Origin: Azospirillum endophyticum
Lineage (GTDB): Bacteria > Pseudomonadota > Alphaproteobacteria > Azospirillales > Azospirillaceae
DNA length: 64,000 nt
Assembly (NCBI RefSeq): GCF_016595245.1
Contig: NZ_JAENHM010000030.1
Location: forward strand, 208,042 to 272,041
Direction of reading: 5' to 3'
Position 1 is the stretch's first letter. Each line of letters starts with the position of its first letter. This document shows positions 18,666 to 28,352 of the stretch, piece after piece. A program made the position numbers and the translations under genes. The notes below the pieces were generated by a model, which saw only the letters and a list, made by a program, of their open reading frames with translations, did no database searches and was not told where the DNA came from.

Positions 18666-20015
18666 TCACCCCTCCAGCAGCGCCTTCGCGCGCGCCGCCA
18701 GCTCGGCCAGCGGGACCTCGACCTGCTCGCCCTTGACCAGATGCTTGAGGGTCGCGGTGCCGCGGGCCTGCTCGTCGGAGCCCATCAGCAGCACGACGGG
18801 GATGCCGGCGCGGTCGGCGTATTTCATCTGTTTGGCGATCTTGCCGCCGTCCAGCTGGATTTCCGTGTTGATGCCGGCGGCGCGCAGCTCGCTCGCCATG
18901 CGGAAATAATCGGCCGACAGGGCCGGGTCCATCTGCGTCACCAGCACCTGGGCGGTGGGGGCGGCGTCCTTGATCAGGCCGGCCTCCATCAGTTGGTAGA
19001 ACAGGCGGGTGGCACCGATCGAGATGCCGACGCCCGGCAGCTTCGACTTGGTGTAGTGGCTGGCGAGATTCTCGTAGCGCCCGCCCGAGCAGACCGAACC
19101 GATGCCGGGATGGTCGTTCAGGAAAGTCTCGTAGACGGTGCCGGTGTAGTAATCGAGGCCGCGCGCGATGGCGAGGTTGATGCGCACCGTCCCTTCCGGC
19201 ACCTGGAAGGCGTTCAGCCCCTCGATGACGGTGGTCAACTCGCCGACGCCCTCGCGGAAGAGGGCGGTCTCGATGTCGAGCGCGCCCAGCGCCGCCAGCG
19301 TCTCGGCGTTGCTGCCGGTCATGGCGATCAGCGACAGGATGGTGTCGGCGGCATGTTCGGTCACGCCGAGGCCGAGCAGGCTCGCGCGCACCTTGTCCTG
19401 GCCGATCTTGTCGAGCTTGTCGATCTCGCGCAGAACCAGCACGCGGGTGTCGGCGTCGGCGACGCCCAGCCCGTCGAGCAGGCCCAGCAGAATCTTGCGG
19501 TTGTTCACGTTGATGGTGAAGCCGCCGAAGTTCAGCTCGGTGAAGACATGGTGGATCACCGCCGGGATCTCGGCGTCGTAATGGGCGGACAGGCTGTCCT
19601 TGCCGATCACGTCGATGTCGCACTGGTAGAATTCGCGGAAACGCCCGCGCTGTGCCCGCTCGCCGCGGTAGACCCGCTGGATCTGGTAGCGGCGGAAGGG
19701 GAAGGCGAGGTCGCGCTCATGCTCCGCCACATAACGGGCGAGCGGCACCGTCAGGTCGAAGCGCAGCGCCAGTTCCGGCTTGTTGCCCTGCTGGATCGCG
19801 CCGGTCGACTGGACGAAATAGACCTGCTTCTCCGTCTCGCCGCCCGACTTGGTCAGCAGCGTATCGACCGTCTCGAACACCGGGGTCTCGACGGGGACGA
19901 AGCCGAACCGCTCGTAGCCGCGGCGGATGGTGTCCAGCATGCGCTGGAAGGCCACCTGCTGGCGCGGCAGCAGCTCCATCGTTCCGGGCGGGGTGCGGGG
20001 CGTGATCAGGCTCAT
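18666..20015 (-). CDS. hisS: histidyl-tRNA synthetase
   Basis: 449 residues, class II aminoacyl-tRNA synthetase. Motif 2 lies in RPER-like [25 protein letters not shown] (cited as [10 protein letters not shown]), and the His-specific region in [11 protein letters not shown], followed by the anticodon-binding domain. The start at 20015 gives [20 protein letters not shown] (first 20 residues); the frame stays open upstream but that extension is unconserved. Charges tRNA-His in the cytoplasm. An AT-rich gap and the GmrSD-like gene flank it. Confidence 0.95.
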   Translation of the reverse strand: MSLITPRTPPGTMELLPRQQVAFQRMLDTIRRGYERFGFVPVETPVFETVDTLLTKSGGETEKQVYFVQSTGAIQQGNKPELALRFDLTVPLARYVAEHERDLAFPFRRYQIQRVYRGERAQRGRFREFYQCDIDVIGKDSLSAHYDAEIPAVIHHVFTELNFGGFTINVNNRKILLGLLDGLGVADADTRVLVLREIDKLDKIGQDKVRASLLGLGVTEHAADTILSLIAMTGSNAETLAALGALDIETALFREGVGELTTVIEGLNAFQVPEGTVRINLAIARGLDYYTGTVYETFLNDHPGIGSVCSGGRYENLASHYTKSKLPGVGISIGATRLFYQLMEAGLIKDAAPTAQVLVTQMDPALSADYFRMASELRAAGINTEIQLDGGKIAKQMKYADRAGIPVVLLMGSDEQARGTATLKHLVKGEQVEVPLAELAARAKALLEG

Positions 20016-20220
20016 CGGAGAAGGTCCGCGCTTGGATGGGAAAAGCGTGGGTTTTCTAGCCCCTTTCGCCGGCCCCGTCATCTGCGCCCAAAAAGGCGGG
20101 GATAAATTTTTCGATGCCCGCGAAAATTTTTTGGACGGGCGTGGAATGAACGGCAGCGGGGCCGCGTTCATCTAAGCACGATCCCACAACGAGGATCGCT
20201 CACCGAAATGGAGAAACCAA

Positions 20221-20781
20221 ATGTCCGGCACCGTCTTTGGGTCGCGTATCCGCTCGTCCGTTTCGACCTTTGCGTTTGCCGCCCTGCTGGCGGCCGCCCC
20301 CGTGCTGAGTGCGGGTGCCGCAACCGTCGCTCCGGCCGCTCCGGCCGCGTCCACCACCGCCGCGACGACCGACTCCACCACCACGACGCCGGCCCCGACC
20401 ACCAAGGTCGAACAGAAAGCCGACCAGAAGACCGTCACCAAGAGCGAGGCGACCAAGGCCGACGCCACCAAGGCCGAAGCCGGCAAGACCAAGCATGAGC
20501 AGGTCGCGGCCACCCCGAAGGCCGAGGTCACCAAGACCCAAGCCGACGCCGTCGCCAAGGAGTTGGGCGCCAAGCCGACCGATCAGCTGTCGGTCCAGCT
20601 CGGCAAGTACCACGAGCAGATGCTGGCCGCCCATGCGCTGAAGGACAGCGCCGCCCGCGACAAGGCGGTGGCCGACGCTCGGCAGCAACTCGCCAGCATC
20701 GGCGGCAAGCCGGTGACCGCCGAGCAGGCGGCGAAGATCGACGGCATCCTCGGCCTGAAGACCTCGACCACCATCCAGTAA
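20221..20781 (+). CDS. secreted Ala/Lys/Thr-rich protein of unknown function
   Basis: 186 residues. A signal peptide (about residues 1-33, ending in SAGA-A) is followed by a low-complexity segment rich in Ala, Thr, Pro and Lys (about 34-105), then a helical region with QADAVAKELGAKPTDQL and AARDKAVADARQQL. No known domain recognised. GGAGAAACCAA precedes the ATG at a workable distance. It is upstream of pyrC on the same strand but 168 bases away, so probably independent. It may be an envelope-associated structural or histone-like basic protein; that is a guess from composition only. Confidence 0.75.
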   Translation: MSGTVFGSRIRSSVSTFAFAALLAAAPVLSAGAATVAPAAPAASTTAATTDSTTTTPAPTTKVEQKADQKTVTKSEATKADATKAEAGKTKHEQVAATPKAEVTKTQADAVAKELGAKPTDQLSVQLGKYHEQMLAAHALKDSAARDKAVADARQQLASIGGKPVTAEQAAKIDGILGLKTSTTIQ

Positions 20782-20949
20782 GGGTGCAGGCCGCTGCACC
20801 GTCCCGCCTGCCAACGCCGGCTGGCGGACGGGGAGGTGCAGCGGCGCGAGGATGCGGCGTCCCGGTCCTGTTGAGTAGCGGCGGCGATGGCGATAGAACG
20901 TCGTCCAGGCTCACCGCCCCATTTCGACATCAGCGCCGGGACCCGATCC

Positions 20950-22005
20950 ATGCCCAACGAACGCCTTGTCATCCGCCGTCCCGACGACTGGCATGTCCAT
21001 CTGCGCGACGGCGCCATGCTGAAGGCGGTCCTGCCCTTCACCGCCCGCCAGTTCGGCCGCGCCATCGTGATGCCGAACCTGAAGCCGCCGGTGGCGACCG
21101 CCGCCGATGCCGTCGCCTATCGCGAACGCATCCTGGATGCCCTGCCGGACGGCGTCGCCTTCACCCCGCTGATGACCGCCTACCTGACCGATGGCACCGA
21201 CGCCGTCGATCTGGCGCAGGGATTAACGGACGGCGTGTTCGCCGCCGCCAAGCTCTATCCGGCCAACGCCACCACCAACAGCGCCCATGGCGTCACCGAC
21301 ATCGCCCGCATCGCCCCGGTGCTGGAGCGCATGGCGGAGATCGGCATGCCGTTGCTGATCCATGGCGAGGTGACCGACCAGTCCGTCGACATCTTCGACC
21401 GCGAGGCGGTGTTCATCGACAGCATCCTGGCACCGCTGCTGGAGCGCCATCCGACCCTGCGCGTCGTGCTGGAGCATGTGACCACGGCCGACGCCGTGCA
21501 GTTCGTGCGGGCGCATGCCGCCAGCGGCCGGATCGGCGCCACCATCACCGCGCACCATCTGCTGATCAACCGCAGCCACATCTTCCAGGGCGGCATCCGC
21601 CCGCACCTCTACTGCCTGCCGATCGCCAAGCGCGAAACCCACCGGGTGGCCCTGGTCGAGGCGGCGATCTCCGGCGAGGGGCCGTTCTTCCTGGGCACCG
21701 ACACTGCCCCGCACACGGTGACGGCCAAGGAGGCGGCCTGCGGCTGCGCCGGCTGCTTCACCGCCGCCAACGCGCTGGAGCTTTATGCCGAAGCCTTCGA
21801 CGAGGCCGGCGCGCTCGACAGTCTGGAGGCCTTCGCCAGCCTGAACGGCCCGCGTTTCTACAACCTGCCGGTCAGCGAGGAGCGCGTGGCGCTGGAGCGC
21901 CGCCCATCGGTCGCCCCCGACCTGATCCTGGTCAGCGAGGGCGACGCCGTCCTGCCCTTCCGCAGCGGCGAGACCCTGCGCTGGAGCTTTGCCGGCGCGG
22001 CATAA
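20950..22005 (+). CDS. pyrC: dihydroorotase
   Basis: 351 residues, the type II (PyrC) length. It converts carbamoyl-aspartate to dihydroorotate in pyrimidine synthesis. The metal ligands are visible: H-V-H-L-R-D-G near the N-terminus, the carboxylated Lys in [12 protein letters not shown], His in LIHGEV, His in EHVTTADAV and Asp in GTDTAPHT. The start at 20950 gives [20 protein letters not shown]; a more upstream ATG adds an unconserved leader. Confidence 0.95.
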   Translation: MPNERLVIRRPDDWHVHLRDGAMLKAVLPFTARQFGRAIVMPNLKPPVATAADAVAYRERILDALPDGVAFTPLMTAYLTDGTDAVDLAQGLTDGVFAAAKLYPANATTNSAHGVTDIARIAPVLERMAEIGMPLLIHGEVTDQSVDIFDREAVFIDSILAPLLERHPTLRVVLEHVTTADAVQFVRAHAASGRIGATITAHHLLINRSHIFQGGIRPHLYCLPIAKRETHRVALVEAAISGEGPFFLGTDTAPHTVTAKEAACGCAGCFTAANALELYAEAFDEAGALDSLEAFASLNGPRFYNLPVSEERVALERRPSVAPDLILVSEGDAVLPFRSGETLRWSFAGAA

Positions 22006-22090
22006 AGTTCAGTGTGATTGTCCGCCGGCGGGCTGCATCATGATTCGATGATTGCCCGTTCGGCTGGCAGCCCGGTGAGCAATTCCCTTA

Positions 22091-22128
22091 GAGTCTGTCT
22101 GGTACTTATTGAGGCACCAGACAGACTC
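22091..22128. repeat. 38-bp perfect inverted repeat
   Basis: GAGTCTGTCTGGT (22091-22103), a 12-base spacer, and its exact complement (22116-22128), lying between the convergent pyrC and esterase genes. Its outer 11 bases agree at 9 positions with the ends of the 103-bp element at 24861-24963. It may be a terminator or a relic of transposon ends. Confidence 0.6.
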
Positions 22129-22155
22129 CAAGCTTTTGGTTTCCCGTGCGATTCA

Positions 22156-22181
22156 CGCTTCAAGCGATTTCGCTTGAAGCG
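22156..22181. terminator. perfect hairpin, probable bidirectional terminator or REP-like element
   Basis: CGCTTCAAGCGA (22156-22167), two bases, and its perfect complement (22170-22181). It sits nine bases beyond the esterase stop codon and 150 bases beyond pyrC. No T-run. It resembles the short palindromic repeats that recur between genes in many alphaproteobacteria, but I cannot count copies genome-wide. Confidence 0.5.
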
Positions 22182-22189
22182 ATCGCGCT

Positions 22190-23221
22190 CTAGAGCTGCG
22201 CCTTGCCGTTGACGGGCTGAGCATCTCCTTTGAGCGGCGCCCCGAGCGTCTGGCGGAACCAAGCCGTCACCCGGTCGATCACCGGCGCCTGAAACCAGTG
22301 AATGTCCCCGTGCCCGGCACCGTCCACAAGATCATAGTCCGCCGGGGTGCCGCCCTTGCGCAGGGACTCGTAAAGCTGTGCGCTCTGCCGCGGCGAGACC
22401 AGTGTGTCCGCACTGCCGTGCATGATCAGGAAGGGCGGCTCATGGCCAGCGATGTGTCCCATCGGGCTTGCCGCCAGCGCTTCCGTAGGATCGCTCTGAA
22501 TGGTCGCGCCGGGAAAGTCACGGAAGGCGGGGCCATGCAGCAGCAACGCCTCGGTGACGGCAGGGGAGGCGTGCACTTCGCGCACCGCTTCAGGGAAACC
22601 CTCGCCGATGTTGCGCAGGTCGGAGATCCCGTAGAGCGTGGCCGCGGCCTGCACGTCGGAGGATTGGTCGAGGAAGTCGCCCGTGTCGAATTTCTTCTCG
22701 CCGTTGGTGGTGCCCAGCATCTGCGCGAGATAGCCGCCAGCGGAATCGCCGAGCACGCCGATCCGCGCCGGATCGATGCCGTAGTCTTTCGCGTGTGCCC
22801 GCAGATAGCGTACCGCGGCCTTGCCATCCTCGACGGGGGCCGGAAATTTGTCGGGCACCACGCGATATTCCGCCGAGGCCACCACGAAGCCAGCCTTCGC
22901 CAGCGCCATACGCATCTCGATGAACTTCCCGTAGTCGGCGGAGGTGAAGCCCCCGCCGGGGAAATAGACGATGGTCGGCTTGCGGTCCGCATTGCGCGGC
23001 ACCAGCAGGTCCATCCGCAATTGGCGCACCGACCGCAGCTGGTTGACCTGCGCGTAGATGATGCCGTTGAGCGTATCGATCTGCCCGCCGGTGACGGGCA
23101 CCTCGATGACCTTGGCGCCCTCGGTATAGCCGGGCAGCGGGGTGTCTGCTGCGGCCATGATGGGCTGGCTCAGCAGAGCCATTGCCATTGCTCCCGCCAA
23201 TAACCGGTTCGACCACGCCAT
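22190..23221 (-). CDS. secreted alpha/beta hydrolase, carboxylesterase-like
   Basis: 343 residues. A signal peptide (about 1-25, ending MAAA-D) directs it to the periplasm. The esterase/lipase fold shows the oxyanion stretch YFPGGGF, the nucleophile G-D-S-A-G-G, the acid in HGSADTLV and the terminal His in GAGHGDIHW. It starts two bases past the padC stop, so the two are one operon. With PadC next to it, a role as a feruloyl or other hydroxycinnamoyl esterase that supplies the decarboxylase substrate is a reasonable inference; the fold alone does not prove it. Confidence 0.85.
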   Translation of the reverse strand: MAWSNRLLAGAMAMALLSQPIMAAADTPLPGYTEGAKVIEVPVTGGQIDTLNGIIYAQVNQLRSVRQLRMDLLVPRNADRKPTIVYFPGGGFTSADYGKFIEMRMALAKAGFVVASAEYRVVPDKFPAPVEDGKAAVRYLRAHAKDYGIDPARIGVLGDSAGGYLAQMLGTTNGEKKFDTGDFLDQSSDVQAAATLYGISDLRNIGEGFPEAVREVHASPAVTEALLLHGPAFRDFPGATIQSDPTEALAASPMGHIAGHEPPFLIMHGSADTLVSPRQSAQLYESLRKGGTPADYDLVDGAGHGDIHWFQAPVIDRVTAWFRQTLGAPLKGDAQPVNGKAQL

Positions 23222-23223
23222 GA

Positions 23224-23751
23224 TCAGTTCCCGCCGTTTCTGCGGTCGGCGTAACCTGCCGGCAGCTCGGAGGGGGCGCAGGCGATTACCTCTTGATTAT
23301 CCGGGCCGCAATTTTCCAAGAATGTGATCGGGGCGAATTCGTCGATCACCAGGCGCGGATAAGTCGGACCTGCGTCGCGCAGGGCCCGCATCTCGTCGAG
23401 ATGCTCGTTCTGGAAACAGACCGTTTTCTCAGGCGCCTCGGCGACCCAGCGGGGGAAGAAGATCACCCCATGCACCCGGCGGGCCTCCAGGTTGAAGGCA
23501 AGGCTGACGGCGGTGCCTGTGGGTTCGTCCCAGGACACCTTGAAGACCTGGGGGGCGAGGCGGACGATATGGGCGATCTGATCGCGCACCCAGCGCCCGC
23601 CGACCATGCCGCTGTGGATGCGGTAGTCCACGGTGCGGTCGTTCTTGACGTAGAACTCGTACTGCCAGCCATTGTCATAGGTGTAGATGAAGTGGCGGCC
23701 GATGAAATCGGTCAATTCCTCGGGCTTGGTGGATTCGAAGGGATCGGACAT
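23224..23751 (-). CDS. padC: phenolic acid decarboxylase
   Basis: 175 residues, the normal length. PadC decarboxylates p-coumaric, ferulic and caffeic acids to vinylphenols without a cofactor. Family landmarks: FIGRHFIYTYDNGWQYEFY (cited as HFIYTYDNGWQYE), RTVDYRIHSGMVGGRW and FFPRWV. GGGAGAG lies upstream of the ATG. It is the first gene of a two-gene operon with the esterase and is divergent from a LysR gene, an arrangement that fits induction by phenolic acids. Useful to a plant-associated bacterium for detoxifying cell-wall phenolics. Confidence 0.95.
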   Translation of the reverse strand: MSDPFESTKPEELTDFIGRHFIYTYDNGWQYEFYVKNDRTVDYRIHSGMVGGRWVRDQIAHIVRLAPQVFKVSWDEPTGTAVSLAFNLEARRVHGVIFFPRWVAEAPEKTVCFQNEHLDEMRALRDAGPTYPRLVIDEFAPITFLENCGPDNQEVIACAPSELPAGYADRRNGGN

Positions 23752-23792
23752 GGCGGGCTCTCCCGGTTGGCTGCTGGAGAGGAGAGTCGCAT

Positions 23793-23846
23793 CTGATTAT
23801 CCGAATAAAAAGCGCTCTTTTCCGTGCAAAACAATCGGAATATCAG
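23793..23846. promoter_or_regulatory. candidate LysR operator in the padC/LysR divergent promoter
   Basis: CTGATTATCCGA (23793-23804) and TCGGAATATCAG (23835-23846) form an inverted repeat matching at 10 of 12 positions, with a 30-base AT-rich spacer. It lies in the 126 bases between the divergent padC and LysR starts. Two half-sites spaced like this suit a LysR regulator bending the promoter. Confidence 0.45.
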
Positions 23847-23877
23847 ATAGGATTATGGTCCGTTCGGGGAGGCCTCC

Positions 23878-24768
23878 ATGGATCACCTGCCGCATTCGAC
23901 CATAGAGCAATGGGGCGTCTTGCGGGCCGTCGTCGAGCATGGCGGCTTCGCTCAGGCCGCCGCCGCGCTGCACCGCAGCCAGTCCTCGGTGAGCTATGCC
24001 GTGGCGCGGCTGCAGGAGACGCTCGGGGTGGCGTTGCTGGAGCCGCAGGGACGGCGGGCGGTGCTCACCGAGGCAGGAGCTGCGCTGCTGGCGGAAGCGA
24101 TGCCGTTGATCGATGAACTCGCTCGGCTGGAGGAGCGTGGGCGTGCCATCGCCGGAGGCGGAAGCGTGCGGCTTCGGGTCTTGGTGGACACGCTGTTCCC
24201 CAAACCGCGTCTGTTCGATGCGCTGGAGGCGTTCGCCTTGCGATATCCGCAGGTCGAGGTCTCCTTGTGCGAGGTGGTGCACCGGACACTGCAGGAGACT
24301 CCCGACGCAGAGTACGACCTCGCCGTGCTGCTGGCCGAGCCCGGGGCGCGCTGGACCACGCTGATCGCCGATATGCCGTTGCTGGCCGTGGCGGCGCCGG
24401 TGCATCCGCTCGCGCAAGCCCAGCACACGCTGACGCGCATCATGCTCTCGAGCCATTTGCGGGTGGAGATGCGCGAGGCGGAAGCCGCCATTGTCCCGAA
24501 CGCCAATTCGCTTTGGGAGGAAGGGCGGGTCTGGCGCATGAACTCGGTGGAAACGGCGATCGAGGCGGTGCGCCGGGGGCTTTGTTATGGCTGGTTGCCG
24601 CATCACATGATCGAGGCGGATCTTGACGCGGGCCGGCTGGTGCGGCTGCAGCTCGCCAGTGGCGCCGTGCGGCACATTCCACTCGGTCTGCGCTTCGACA
24701 GCGATAGCGCCGGCGTTATCCCCGCCATAGCTGCCTTGGCTGCGCTGCTTGCCGCAAAGGAAGAATGA
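23878..24768 (+). CDS. LysR-family regulator of the padC operon
   Basis: 296 residues. Winged helix-turn-helix at the N-terminus (AAAALHRSQSSVSYAVARLQ, 20 residues from about 27), then a short effector domain. GGGAGGCCTCC precedes the ATG. It is divergent from padC with 126 bases between, the classic LysR layout, so it most likely controls padC and the esterase in response to a phenolic acid. The effector is inferred from context only. Confidence 0.9.
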   Translation: MDHLPHSTIEQWGVLRAVVEHGGFAQAAAALHRSQSSVSYAVARLQETLGVALLEPQGRRAVLTEAGAALLAEAMPLIDELARLEERGRAIAGGGSVRLRVLVDTLFPKPRLFDALEAFALRYPQVEVSLCEVVHRTLQETPDAEYDLAVLLAEPGARWTTLIADMPLLAVAAPVHPLAQAQHTLTRIMLSSHLRVEMREAEAAIVPNANSLWEEGRVWRMNSVETAIEAVRRGLCYGWLPHHMIEADLDAGRLVRLQLASGAVRHIPLGLRFDSDSAGVIPAIAALAALLAAKEE

Positions 24769-24860
24769 GCATGGGCGCGGAAGCACTCAGGGTCGGCTCT
24801 GGGCTTCTGCTCCAATGAGTTGAGTTCATCGATTTACCTGGTTTTCAGGCCTGTTTTATT

Positions 24861-24963
24861 TAGAGCCTGTTTGAGAATGCGGCAAGAATGCAATATGCAG
24901 CAGTATAAATCTCGCTCTACCCGCTGCACATTGCGTTCTTAGCCAGTTCTCAAACAGGCTCTA
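24861..24963. mobile_element. 103-bp MITE-like element with 17-bp perfect terminal inverted repeats
   Basis: TAGAGCCTGTTTGAGAA (24861-24877) and its exact complement (24947-24963) enclose an imperfectly palindromic core (GCAAGAATGCAATATGCAGC pairs loosely with GCTGCACATTGCGTTCTT). The element has no room for a transposase. If the repeat begins at GAGCC, it is bordered by TA on both sides, as with insertions that duplicate TA (IS630 or an IS5 subgroup). The right end supplies the TAG stop of xseA. Confidence 0.65.
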
Positions 24964-26592
24964 AAACAAACTCCCCTGCACCGGAACCACCCGCGGCTTG
25001 CGCGGCGCCACCTTCTTCTCCGGCTTGGCCTCCCCCTGCAGTTCCGGCTTCGTCTCCATCTTCGGCGCGCCGCCGTCGATGGTCGCGGCGACCTTGGCGT
25101 CGTCGGCGAAGACGATGTTGACCGCCAGACCCGGCGTCGCCTGGTCGGCGCGGGTCACCGGGCGGCCGTCGCGATCCTCGACCAGGGCGAAGCCGCGGGC
25201 CAGCACGCCCTTGTAGCTGTAGCTCTCCAGCAACTGGCCGAGCGATGCCAGCTTCGCCGCCTTGTCGGCGACGCCCTTGGCATAGCTGCGGTCGAGGCGC
25301 GGCGTCAGGTCGGCGACGCGGCGCTCGCCGTCGGCCAGCTTGACCCGGGCCGGGGTCAGCGACAGCCGGCCGGCGACGCGGTCGAACCGCCCGCCGGCGG
25401 TGGTCACCGCATGGCGCAGGGCCGAATCGAGCGCTCGGCTTTCCGAAACCAGCTTCTGGTCGGCCTGGGCCAGCTTCTCGCGCGGGTGGCGCAGTTTGGC
25501 GGCCAGTTCGCCGACCCGGGTGCGGCGGCGTTCCAGCAGGGCCGAGGCCGCGAGGTTCAGCCGCTCCGCCCGGTCGTCCAGCCGCTGGGCATGGCCCTCC
25601 AGCAAGGCGCGGGGATCGCCCAGGCCGCGGGCCAGCCCCTCCACCCGGTTGCGGCGGTCCTCCACCGCGCGCAAGGCGCTGGCGAGCAGGCGGCGCTCGT
25701 CATCGAGGATCTGGGCCAGCAATTCGCCGCGCACCGGCACCGCCATCTCGGCGGCGGCGGTCGGGGTGGGCGCCCGCAGGTCGGACGCGAAGTCGATCAG
25801 CGTGGTGTCGGTCTCGTGCCCGACGGCGGAGATCAGCGGGATGGCGCTGGCTGCCGCGGCGCGGACGACATTCTCCTCGTTGAAGGCCATCAGGTCTTCC
25901 AGCGAGCCGCCGCCGCGCGCCACGATGATCAGGTCTGGCCGGGGCACCCGGCTCCCTTGGGCTCCGCCCGGCTGGATGCGGTTGAAGCCCTCGATGGCCG
26001 CCGTCACCTCGGCCGCCGCGCGCTCGCCCTGCACCGCGACCGGCCACAGCAGGACATGGCGGGGGAAGCGGTCGTTCAGCCGGTGCAGGATGTCGCGGAT
26101 CACCGCCCCGGTGGGAGAGGTGACGACGCCGATCACGTCGGGCAGGAAGGGGATGCGCTTCTTGCGGGCGGGATCGAACAGTCCCTCCGCCGTCAGCCGG
26201 CGCTTGCGCTCCTCCAGCATCTTCAGCAGGGCACCTTCGCCGGCGAGTTCCATCGACTCGACGATCAGCTGGTACTGCGAGCGGCCGGGATAGGTCGTCA
26301 TCCGCCCGGTGACGATGACCTCCAGCCCTTCCTCCGGCCTGATGGCCAGCTTCGCCATGGTGCCGCGCCAGCACACCGCCTCGATCACCGCGGTGTCGTC
26401 CTTGAGGCGCATGTAGCAATGGCCGGAGCTGTGCTTCTTCGGCTGGCTGATCTCGCCGCGGACGCGGACGAAGCCGAATTCCTCCTCGATGCTGCGCTTC
26501 AGCCGGCGGGCGAGGTCGCCGACGGTGAATTCCGGAAGGTTGGAGCCGGGGCGCGGTTCCGGGGCGATGAGGGGTGCGTTTTCGGACGTCAT
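24961..26592 (-). CDS. xseA: exodeoxyribonuclease VII large subunit
   Basis: 543 residues, somewhat longer than the E. coli protein because of a Lys/Pro-rich C-terminal tail. The N-terminal OB fold (about 20-115) is followed by the catalytic domain with [22 protein letters not shown] (cited as [13 protein letters not shown]), [16 protein letters not shown] and [23 protein letters not shown] (cited as [11 protein letters not shown]). With XseB it degrades single-stranded DNA. The start at 26592 follows the conserved domain onset. The stop codon lies inside the right end of the MITE-like element. It is divergent from purD. Confidence 0.94.
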   Translation of the reverse strand: MTSENAPLIAPEPRPGSNLPEFTVGDLARRLKRSIEEEFGFVRVRGEISQPKKHSSGHCYMRLKDDTAVIEAVCWRGTMAKLAIRPEEGLEVIVTGRMTTYPGRSQYQLIVESMELAGEGALLKMLEERKRRLTAEGLFDPARKKRIPFLPDVIGVVTSPTGAVIRDILHRLNDRFPRHVLLWPVAVQGERAAAEVTAAIEGFNRIQPGGAQGSRVPRPDLIIVARGGGSLEDLMAFNEENVVRAAAASAIPLISAVGHETDTTLIDFASDLRAPTPTAAAEMAVPVRGELLAQILDDERRLLASALRAVEDRRNRVEGLARGLGDPRALLEGHAQRLDDRAERLNLAASALLERRRTRVGELAAKLRHPREKLAQADQKLVSESRALDSALRHAVTTAGGRFDRVAGRLSLTPARVKLADGERRVADLTPRLDRSYAKGVADKAAKLASLGQLLESYSYKGVLARGFALVEDRDGRPVTRADQATPGLAVNIVFADDAKVAATIDGGAPKMETKPELQGEAKPEKKVAPRKPRVVPVQGSLF

Positions 26593-26664
26593 GGCGCTCT
26601 TGAGTTGGGGCGCCGCCATGATACAAGGCGCGCAGATCGCAACAAGGCGGAAGGAGCGCCCCCC

Positions 26665-27951
26665 ATGAAAGTCCTCGTCGTCGGATCGGGCGGTCGTGAG
26701 CACGCGCTCTGCTGGGCCATTTCCAACTCGCCGCTGTGCGACGCGCTCTATTGCGCGCCCGGCAATGCCGGCATCGCCGACGTCGCCACGCTGGTGCCGA
26801 TCGGGTCGGAGGATGTCGACGCGCTGGTGCGCTTCGTCCAGGACACCGCCATCGACTTCGTCGTCGTCGGTCCGGAAGGCCCGCTGGTGCTGGGGCTGGT
26901 CGACAAGTTGACCGCGTTGGGCGTCAAGGCCTTCGGGCCGAGCGCGGCGGCGGCGGAGCTGGAGGGCTCCAAGGGCTTCATGAAGGACATCCTGGCGAAA
27001 TACGGGGTGCCCACCGCCTTCTACGAGCGCTTCAAGGACCCCGACGCCGCCAAGGCCTATGTCCGCAAGCATGGCGCCCCCATCGTGGTGAAGGCCGACG
27101 GTCTGGCCGCCGGCAAGGGCGTCACCGTCGCCCGCAGCGAGCAGGAAGCCTTCGAGGCCATCGACGACGCGCTGGTCGGCGGCCGGTTCGGCGCCGCCGG
27201 TGCGGAGGTGGTGGTCGAGGAGTTCCTGGACGGCGAGGAGGTCAGCTTCTTCGCGCTGTGCGACGGCGAGAACGCCCTGCCGCTGGCCTCGGCCCAGGAC
27301 CACAAGGCGGTGGGCGACGGCGACACCGGACCCAACACCGGCGGCATGGGCGCCTATTCCCCGGCTCCGGCCCTGACCCCCGACCTGCAGGACCGCGTGA
27401 TGCGCGAGATCATCCTGCCGACGGTCAAGGGCATGGCGGCGGAAGGCAAGCCCTTCAAGGGCGTGCTGTTCGCCGGGCTGATGATCATGGCGACGGCGGA
27501 CGGCCCGGTGCCGAAGACGCTGGAGTTCAACGTCCGCTTCGGCGACCCGGAATGCCAGACGCTGATGATGCGGCTGAAGTCCGACGCGCTGGCGGCGCTG
27601 GTCGCCGCGGCCGACGGCGTGCTGGACAGCATCGACCTGCGCTGGCACGACCAGACCGCGCTCTGCGTGGTGATGGCGGCCAACGGCTATCCGGGCGACT
27701 ATGCGAAGAACACCGAGATCCGCGGGCTGGACAAGGCCGGCGCGGTGGACGGCGTGACCGTTTTCCATGCCGGCACCAGGCGCGCCGAGGATGGCCGGGT
27801 GCTGTCGGTCGGCGGCCGGGTGCTGGGCGTCACCGCGCTGGCGCCGACGGTGGCCGAGGCGCAGGCGGCGGCCTACAAGGCGGTGGATGCGCTGGACTGG
27901 CCGGGCGGCTTCTGCCGCCGCGACATCGGCTGGCGGGCGGTGGGACGGTAA
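26665..27951 (+). CDS. purD: phosphoribosylamine-glycine ligase
   Basis: 428 residues, the usual length. GAR synthetase, second step of purine synthesis, ATP-grasp fold. Signature features: [15 protein letters not shown] at the start, [14 protein letters not shown], and the family signature [14 protein letters not shown] lies upstream of the ATG at 26665. Divergent from xseA with only 72 bases between the starts, so promoters must be compact or overlap. Confidence 0.97.
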   Translation: MKVLVVGSGGREHALCWAISNSPLCDALYCAPGNAGIADVATLVPIGSEDVDALVRFVQDTAIDFVVVGPEGPLVLGLVDKLTALGVKAFGPSAAAAELEGSKGFMKDILAKYGVPTAFYERFKDPDAAKAYVRKHGAPIVVKADGLAAGKGVTVARSEQEAFEAIDDALVGGRFGAAGAEVVVEEFLDGEEVSFFALCDGENALPLASAQDHKAVGDGDTGPNTGGMGAYSPAPALTPDLQDRVMREIILPTVKGMAAEGKPFKGVLFAGLMIMATADGPVPKTLEFNVRFGDPECQTLMMRLKSDALAALVAAADGVLDSIDLRWHDQTALCVVMAANGYPGDYAKNTEIRGLDKAGAVDGVTVFHAGTRRAEDGRVLSVGGRVLGVTALAPTVAEAQAAAYKAVDALDWPGGFCRRDIGWRAVGR

Positions 27952-27961
27952 GGCAGCTACA

Positions 27962-27986
27962 AAAATAGTCCTGAAAGGACTATTTT
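27962..27986. terminator. purD terminator hairpin
   Basis: AAAATAGTCCT (27962-27972), loop GAA, AGGACTATTTT (27976-27986). The 3' arm ends in TATTTT and acts as its own T-run, so this is a plausible intrinsic terminator in either direction. Confidence 0.7.
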
Positions 27987-28004
27987 AGGGTTCGGTCCCA
28001 ACAG

Positions 28005-28352
28005 ATGCCGTTTGCCTCCGGTATGGACACCGCACCCCAGACCCGCGCGGCCATCGCCGCATTCCGCCAGGGAGCCGAAGCTGTGTTCGGCTCCCGCCTG
28101 GACTCGATTCTTCTGTTCGGGTCGCGCTCCCGCGACGACTATACGGATGAGTCCGATTTGGATCTGGCGGTGATCCTGAAGGATGAACCGGCGGATCCGC
28201 TGGAGGCTGCGGACCGCATCATGGACATCGCCTTCGTGCCGACCATGGAAGCGGGCAGGATCGTTCAACCCTTCGTCTGGTCGATGCGGACTTTGCGCAC
28301 CTCCCAGCACCCGTTGATCAGGACGGTGCGGGAGCAGGGAGTCCCGGTTTGA
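28005..28352 (+). CDS. MNT-type nucleotidyltransferase domain protein
   Basis: 115 residues with a minimal nucleotidyltransferase domain: G-S-R-S-R-D-D-Y-T-D-E-S-D-L-D-L (residues 39-54) gives the GS-x10-DxD signature with Asp51 and Asp53. Such proteins pair with HEPN partners and often act as antitoxins that AMPylate the HEPN protein. The downstream HEPN gene starts inside its stop codon. Start 28005 or 28023; neither has a strong ribosome binding site. Confidence 0.82.
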   Translation: MPFASGMDTAPQTRAAIAAFRQGAEAVFGSRLDSILLFGSRSRDDYTDESDLDLAVILKDEPADPLEAADRIMDIAFVPTMEAGRIVQPFVWSMRTLRTSQHPLIRTVREQGVPV

